A stretch of 64,000 bases of DNA from Pestalotiopsis fici W106-1 (Eukaryota; Ascomycota; Sordariomycetes; Amphisphaeriales; Sporocadaceae). Both the position numbers and the translations under genes were made by a program. Positions 59,444 to 64,000 of the stretch are shown one piece after another. The notes beneath the pieces are model-generated. The model was not told the DNA's origin, did no database searches, and saw only the letters and a program-made list of their open reading frames with translations. Every line of letters begins with the position of its first letter. Position 1 is the stretch's first letter. The stretch lies in contig NW_006917091.1 in NCBI RefSeq assembly GCF_000516985.1, positions 7,045,521 to 7,109,520 on the forward strand. The letters are read 5' to 3'.

Positions 59444-60409
59444 CCAGAGTACGGGACGACAAATCAGGAGTTGATGAGGTTTCACGTTGATTTGATGTTC
59501 TGGGCGGCTTGATGAAGCCGGAAAGTTCATACCCACGGAGTTGATGGCGTTAAAATTCTAGCATTTTGCATTTTTAAAATTCTAGCATTTTGCATTTTCG
59601 CCTTTCCCCTTCACTTATCGGAGGATGGCGGATGTACTGGACCGAAGTACGAGCACAGCATTGTGAGCGCTTGATGATTAATCTTATGAACTCAGTCCAT
59701 CAATGAACCATGTTCTCTTTTTTATTGTTCATATTCGCAAGTTCGTTTGAAGAACGTCCGGCGTGTTACGCTTCCATCCACCAAGCATTCATATATGATG
59801 CCTGAAATTTTACACCAGCGCAGAAGATGCACAAATCAGTATAAGCTTGAGCACAACATCAAGGGATCAGCCGACATTATCAAGCACCAACCATACACTA
59901 CATCGACATTTACATCACCAAATACCCGCATCAAATTTCTCTGAAGCCGAAAATGGACGCAACCATCCCCAGTTGGGATGCAAGAGTCCAAATATGGGCG
60001 GGGGAGAGGCGAAGCCTGCGCAATGAGGCGGTGCAGATGCCGATGCACTCTTTCCACAGCATACATGATTGGTCTGAGGGCGCGAAGAATGCATACATAG
60101 CCGGGCCGCATCGCGGGACCTGCATACCCGCCATTCATGTAGGCTACGGCGCGGCTATGGTCAGCCTTCTATATGCAGGAAGGTTCTATTTAGAGCTTTG
60201 GGGTTGCACATCTCTAGCAGCCTTGTATAGGACGTGCGAGTTAATGTCAATTAAAGAACCGCATACACATTTGCACAATACAGATGCATGAAAATGGAAG
60301 ATATTGGGCTCGCTCTTGCTGACATGTCATGGTCTGACAATAGATATAATCCACTTGCATTCCATGTCTGCTCAAGTCCATTGCCTCATATTTCTCAAGC
60401 CTAGCCACC
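59444..60409. other. Intergenic, with a tandem duplication
   Basis: Two overlapping opposite-strand open frames of about 100 codons near 59836-60291 have no domain signature and are not called. The 24-bp tandem repeat is listed separately. Confidence 0.45.
59551..59598. repeat. 24-bp tandem duplication
   Basis: Two identical copies of a 24-bp unit (59551-59574 and 59575-59598) beginning taaaattctagcatt. Confidence 0.9.
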
Positions 60410-61415
60410 ATGTCTGAGTTGTTGATGAATACTACCGGATTGCTACCGTGTAGTCATGATAGGTGTCTACTTGCATCACCGTACGGTTATCGTCCATCTC
60501 AAGCCATTCACATTGTTTATCTGTTTAGCTTCACGTCGAGCTTGATAGGACTGCAAATCATTATTCTATATACCAAGCAATGGATAGCGTACAGTATGCC
60601 ACTGTGTACTGCGTGTATTTTCGAGATTACTGGCTACATCATACGAACAAGGAGCTCATATGATCCTTGGAACGTTTCCCTGTACGCTACTCAGCAATTC
60701 TTTTTCACGATTGCGCCAATGTTTGTGCCTAGCAGGTAAGTCCTATGTCTCTTCGTGCCAATGTTGCCAGGGAGCCTGACCTTTTTCCAGCATGTATCTC
60801 ATCACCGAAAGACTACTATTTACAGTCGGAAAAGAGCACTCACTCATACCCCCAAAGTGGTACCGACACTTGATATTCATGGATATCGGCAGTCTACTAG
60901 TACAGCTTGCTGGGCTTGGTGTTTCGATGTGGGAAATCACGACAGACCATGTTGGTATTGAAACGACCAAAGGAGGGCAGATCATCGCCGTGGGAACCGG
61001 GATCCATGCCTTGACGCTGATGGTGTTTCTGATTATGCTCATCACAATCACAAGCCGGGCAGCAATGGCCTTTTATGAGCTTGGCTTCACGACGTTCAAC
61101 CCCGAACGCGGTGGGTATAAAGCCTTGGGTCGGAGGTTTCAGATGTTCCTCGCAGCAATACAGCTTGCCGTGATTTGCTTGCTGATCAGAAGCATACACG
61201 GCGCGATTTCGTTTATGGGCATGGCTAGAGAGAAACCTTCCGAGGGGTCCTTTGCGTGGTTTGACGGATTGATGGTGTCGAGTGCCGTTTTAGTGCTCGC
61301 TGTGCTTCATCCATCGTACGTCTTTACAGACTTCAGTAGGAGAAGCAAAGCAGACAAGATGAGCATGTCTACAGTGATCAGCTACGAAAAGCTGATTAGA
61401 CATGCTATCGTCTGA
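60410..61415 (+). CDS. RTA1-like integral membrane protein, 2 exons, 316 aa
   Basis: Seven-helix membrane protein of the fungal RTA1 family (lipid-translocating exporter-like; yeast members are Rta1, Rsb1, Yer185w), linked to sterol-drug or sphingoid-base resistance. Exons are 60410-60735 and 60791-61415; the 55-nt intron (GTAAGT to CAG) lies at the conserved APMFVPS/SMYL region between helices 3 and 4. Family blocks visible are CTACIFEITGYIIRT, LYATQQFFFTIAPMF, FMDIGSLLVQLAGLG, IHALTLMVFL, a RRFQMFLAAIQLAVICLLIRS helix and the final HPSYVF. Length is normal. Transport activity is inferred from the family and is not fully established there. Confidence 0.88.
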
Positions 61416-61500
61416 ATTTGTGCGCTATGAATGGGATTTCCTCAGCATAAGTTTTGGGAAAACTCTCGGTTACCGCGATCTTGGTTCTCAGTTGGCTGTC

Positions 61501-62393
61501 TCATGCCTCGATATCCATTGTCGTGTCTTCGCCCATCATTGTTCTTTCACTTGGTTGCGCGGGTAGATATGCAACCAAAGCCTTGCTTGCGCCTTGTACG
61601 CAATATTGCACAACTTCAATCTTGGTCCCGTCGGGAACCAACTGAGCAATTTGCCTGAGATCGCTAGTTCGTGGCAGGTAGAGAGCATGATCCATATTTC
61701 GGTATGCCTCGTGCATGGTTTCGAGATTATATGGCTCCATGGTGCTAAGGTCGAAGACTTCATCGGTCACATAACCTGGGCCTCCCCAGGGCGGCGAACC
61801 AAAAAGGACTGTCTTCTCGACATCCACCCTAATGTCGTCGCCCAGAATTGCGGGAGAAGAGTTGAGAAGCTTAAGATACTCGAAACTGTCGCCGTTTACC
61901 CAGGTAATAGAATCGCCCACGCCACACAGCTGAGCATGATGTTGAGCGCACGCAAGTGTAGCCGGGTCTTTTTCGCATGCAATGACCTTATCCCAGCGTT
62001 CGGATAGTGCAAACGCGATGGCATTTGATCCCACGCCAGCAAACAGGTCGATAATGGTAGTCTTGTCGTCGGATACGGTTCCAGGAAGTTCCCAAGCAAT
62101 CTGCGTGGCCACGGGCTCGGGAGTTACGCCGTACCAGGCACTGTCAGTCATGTATATGCCCTCATTGTAGTTTGGAAATATGGTGTGCCGTTGTTGCCAG
62201 TATCTTTGCAGCTTTGTCAGCTCATCGAATAGAATGCTATCACAAAAAGCACGACTTACTTTTGAAGATCCCACGGAACCTCGCCCAAACGCCTCCAATG
62301 GTGGCACTCGTCCGTCAACGGCAGCTTCTTTACGGAATTCATCTTGGGCTTTTTTGGTGAGAAGCCAAATGGACCCGAGACGTGCCTAACCAT
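61501..62393 (-). CDS. TGS1: Trimethylguanosine synthase TGS1, 2 exons, 278 aa
   Basis: Nuclear AdoMet-dependent methyltransferase that converts the m7G cap of snRNAs and snoRNAs to the trimethyl form. Reverse-strand exons are 62393-62260 and 62203-61501. The 56-nt intron has a GTAAGT donor, a CTGAC branch and an AAG acceptor, and its removal restores the conserved GEVPWDLQKYWQQRHTIFPNY block. Motif I is DLFAGVGSNAIAFAL, the acidic loop is ACEKD, and the catalytic guanine-binding motif is SPPWGGPGY. The start is the first ATG after an in-frame stop; a second ATG lies 17 codons on. The protein is compact, like yeast Tgs1, without the long N-terminus of the animal enzyme. Confidence 0.93.
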
Positions 62394-62832
62394 CACTCAA
62401 CTTTTCCCCAGCTTATGCAAGCATCTCAACAGCCGTGCGCCAATCCGCGAACTTTGCTTTTTTCTCCAATGACAGATCGTCTAAACGTTCAAAAGAAAGA
62501 ATTATAAACGAGGCTGAGAATTTGACGAGAAACTTGGAGCGCGCTGCTAGTGCTCTAACCTGGACCCCACTACGCTCAAGTGCCTAACTCACCAGGTACC
62601 GCTGTACTTTTTATGATGGCTCTCAGTGTAGCTAACGGGAGCTCATATCCCTGCACAATGCTAAGGCTGGGCCTCTTTCAAATGACAGCTATGCGATCTC
62701 AAGATCGTTCCTACTATAAACCAGCTTCCTACAAACCACAACGGTTCAACGGTTGATTGGGTCTCTCATCCTCCGTTCACGACTGTCCACTGCACATTAA
62801 AGTCTCGAGAACCGGTAGCAAGGCAACAGATC
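62394..62832. promoter_or_regulatory. Divergent promoter region of TGS1 and GRASP genes
   Basis: About 440 nt between two divergent start codons; both promoters must lie within it. No further feature is recognised. Confidence 0.5.
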
Positions 62833-63988
62833 ATGTTTAACGCACTCAATCGCTTCATATCCCGCTTGGACGGCGACCCCCAGCAGCAACGACGGGATCA
62901 CCAGCAAGGTGGATATGGTTTTCAGGTCCTGCGCAACACCAACCTGGAGCTGGGCATTGAGCCTTGGTTCGACTTTATCGTAGGAATCAATGGAAGGGAG
63001 ATTGTACGGTCCTCGCATCACGTGAATCCATTATTACCACATCTAACCAACTGCGCGCTCACAGGATAATCCCGACCCCCGGCTCTTCGCGCAAGAAGTC
63101 CGCAACTGCGCCGGCGGCACTGTGGCTCTGGGTCTCTGGTCGGCCAAGGGCCAGCGCACGCGGGTTCTGCACCTCCCGGTTCCGATAGATAATCCCTCGC
63201 TGGGTTTGTCCCTCCAGTTCACGCCGCTCGCTGTCGTCTCCAACATCTGGCATGTGCTAGACGTGCCGTCCAACTCCCCGGCCGACAACGCGGGCCTGCT
63301 GCCGTACAGCGACTACATCCTGGGCACCCCCGACGGCGTGCTGCATGGCGAGGGTGGCCTCGGCGAGCTCGTCGAGGACTATATTGGCCGGCCCCTGCGG
63401 CTCTGGGTCTACAACAACGAGTATAATGTCACGCGCGAGCTCGAAATCGTTCCAAGCCGTGACTGGGGCGGTGAGGGCGCTCTTGGCTGTGTCCTAGGCT
63501 ACGGTGCACTGCATCGCCTGCCTGCGCCTCTCGACGAACCCGTCGACCAACCTGGCGATACCATGTTTGACGGCGGCTTCAATGAGACGGCTGGGGCAGG
63601 CGCTGGGGCTGACCAATTCACTACGTTTGGGGCGCCACCTCAAGACAACACATACGGAAACAACACATTCAGTCCAGTTCAGGGCGCACCGTCGGCTGAT
63701 TTCTTGGTGCCGGCACAAATGGCAGCTTCACCAGTAGCGGCGGCGGGAAGCGTGCCGACGAGATCAGCCAAGAAAAAGGATCGGCACGGACATAGTCCGA
63801 ACAGGTTGATGGATGATTATTTTGCAGAAGAAGAAAAAAGAAGCAGGGACTTGGATGGTACCTCGTCCAAAGCCAAGGCCACCCCTCCGCCGCCGCCGCC
63901 CAAGTCTTCTGGAGCCGGCCCTCCACCAATGGGGGGGCCGCCAAAGGCGTCACCTCAGCCTGCAGAGGGAGGTGATGACATCGACTAG
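62833..63988 (+). CDS. GRH1: GRASP55/65-family Golgi stacking protein (Grh1-like), 2 exons, 364 aa
   Basis: Peripheral Golgi/ER-exit-site protein involved in tethering and in unconventional secretion. Exons are 62833-63003 and 63065-63988; the 61-nt intron (GTACGG to CAG) joins FIVGINGREI to DNPDPRLFA in phase 0. Two PDZ-type GRASP domains occupy residues ~20-215: the first has GYGFQVLRNTNLELGIEPWFD; the second has VSNIWHVLDVPSNSPADNAGL, YSDYILGTPDG and GCVLGYGALHRLP. The C-terminal third is disordered and Pro/Gly-rich (TPPPPPPKSSG) and probably regulatory. The N-terminus lacks the myristoylatable Gly2 of animal GRASPs (it begins MFN), as in yeast Grh1, where acetylation replaces it. Confidence 0.94.
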
Positions 63989-64000
63989 GAGGTTTTCTGA

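Noticed and set aside
1..64000. CRISPR arrays, bacterial operons or prophage
   Set aside because: Intron-rich eukaryotic genes throughout and no regularly spaced repeats.

Overview
The window looks like nuclear DNA of a filamentous ascomycete (Pezizomycotina, probably Sordariomycetes and plausibly Hypocreales). Protein genes have one to four short introns (mostly 46-77 nt) with GTAAGT/GTATGT-type donors and CTAAC/CTGAC branch sites. Gene families are typical of moulds: a Pho80-type cyclin, a SAT4/PTH11-like rhodopsin-fold membrane protein, an RTA1-like protein, an HDEL-tailed protein disulfide isomerase, and MON1, DOP1, TGS1 and GRASP orthologues. One retrotransposon carries the AT-rich, CpA-depleted signature of repeat-induced point mutation (RIP). 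The species cannot be named from sequence alone.

Layout. 1-9 kb: a Pho80-like cyclin, a secreted Gly/Ser/Glu repeat protein, a frameshifted Myb/SANT-like gene, a long imperfect inverted repeat and a small CxxC protein. 9.8-10 kb: a tRNA-Pro(CGG) gene with a normal anticodon-loop intron plus a second 52-nt insertion in the D loop that has the donor, branch site and acceptor of a spliceosomal intron. 10.3-15 kb: an MFS efflux transporter and a secreted beta-lactamase-fold hydrolase, divergently transcribed. 18.7-27.6 kb: a SAT4-family membrane protein, then a cytochrome P450 gene split in its third exon by a complete but RIP-destroyed 5.25-kb Copia element with identical 233-bp LTR lengths and a 5-bp target duplication. 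28-36 kb: an orphan promoter-like region, a short-chain dehydrogenase, an RRM protein and a small mitochondrial membrane protein. 36-48.4 kb: protein disulfide isomerase with a 16-nt microexon, an ochratoxinase-like amidohydrolase, a large disordered protein, a 100-N assembly gap and a small basic protein. 49-64 kb: a conserved block with MON1 and DOP1 (divergent), a small unknown protein, an RTA1-like protein, and TGS1 and GRASP (divergent).

How the genes fit together. The right third is housekeeping: MON1 (endosome-vacuole fusion), DOP1 (Golgi/endosome traffic), GRASP (Golgi and unconventional secretion) and TGS1 (snRNA cap hypermethylation). The left and middle are accessory: transporter, hydrolase, P450, dehydrogenase and amidohydrolase genes suited to small-molecule metabolism or detoxification, but no PKS, NRPS or terpene synthase core enzyme is present, so no biosynthetic cluster is claimed. 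The most unusual signal is the doubly interrupted tRNA gene at 9841-9995. All exon joins were made by eye from splice motifs, reading frame and remembered family features; none was tested by alignment or RNA data.
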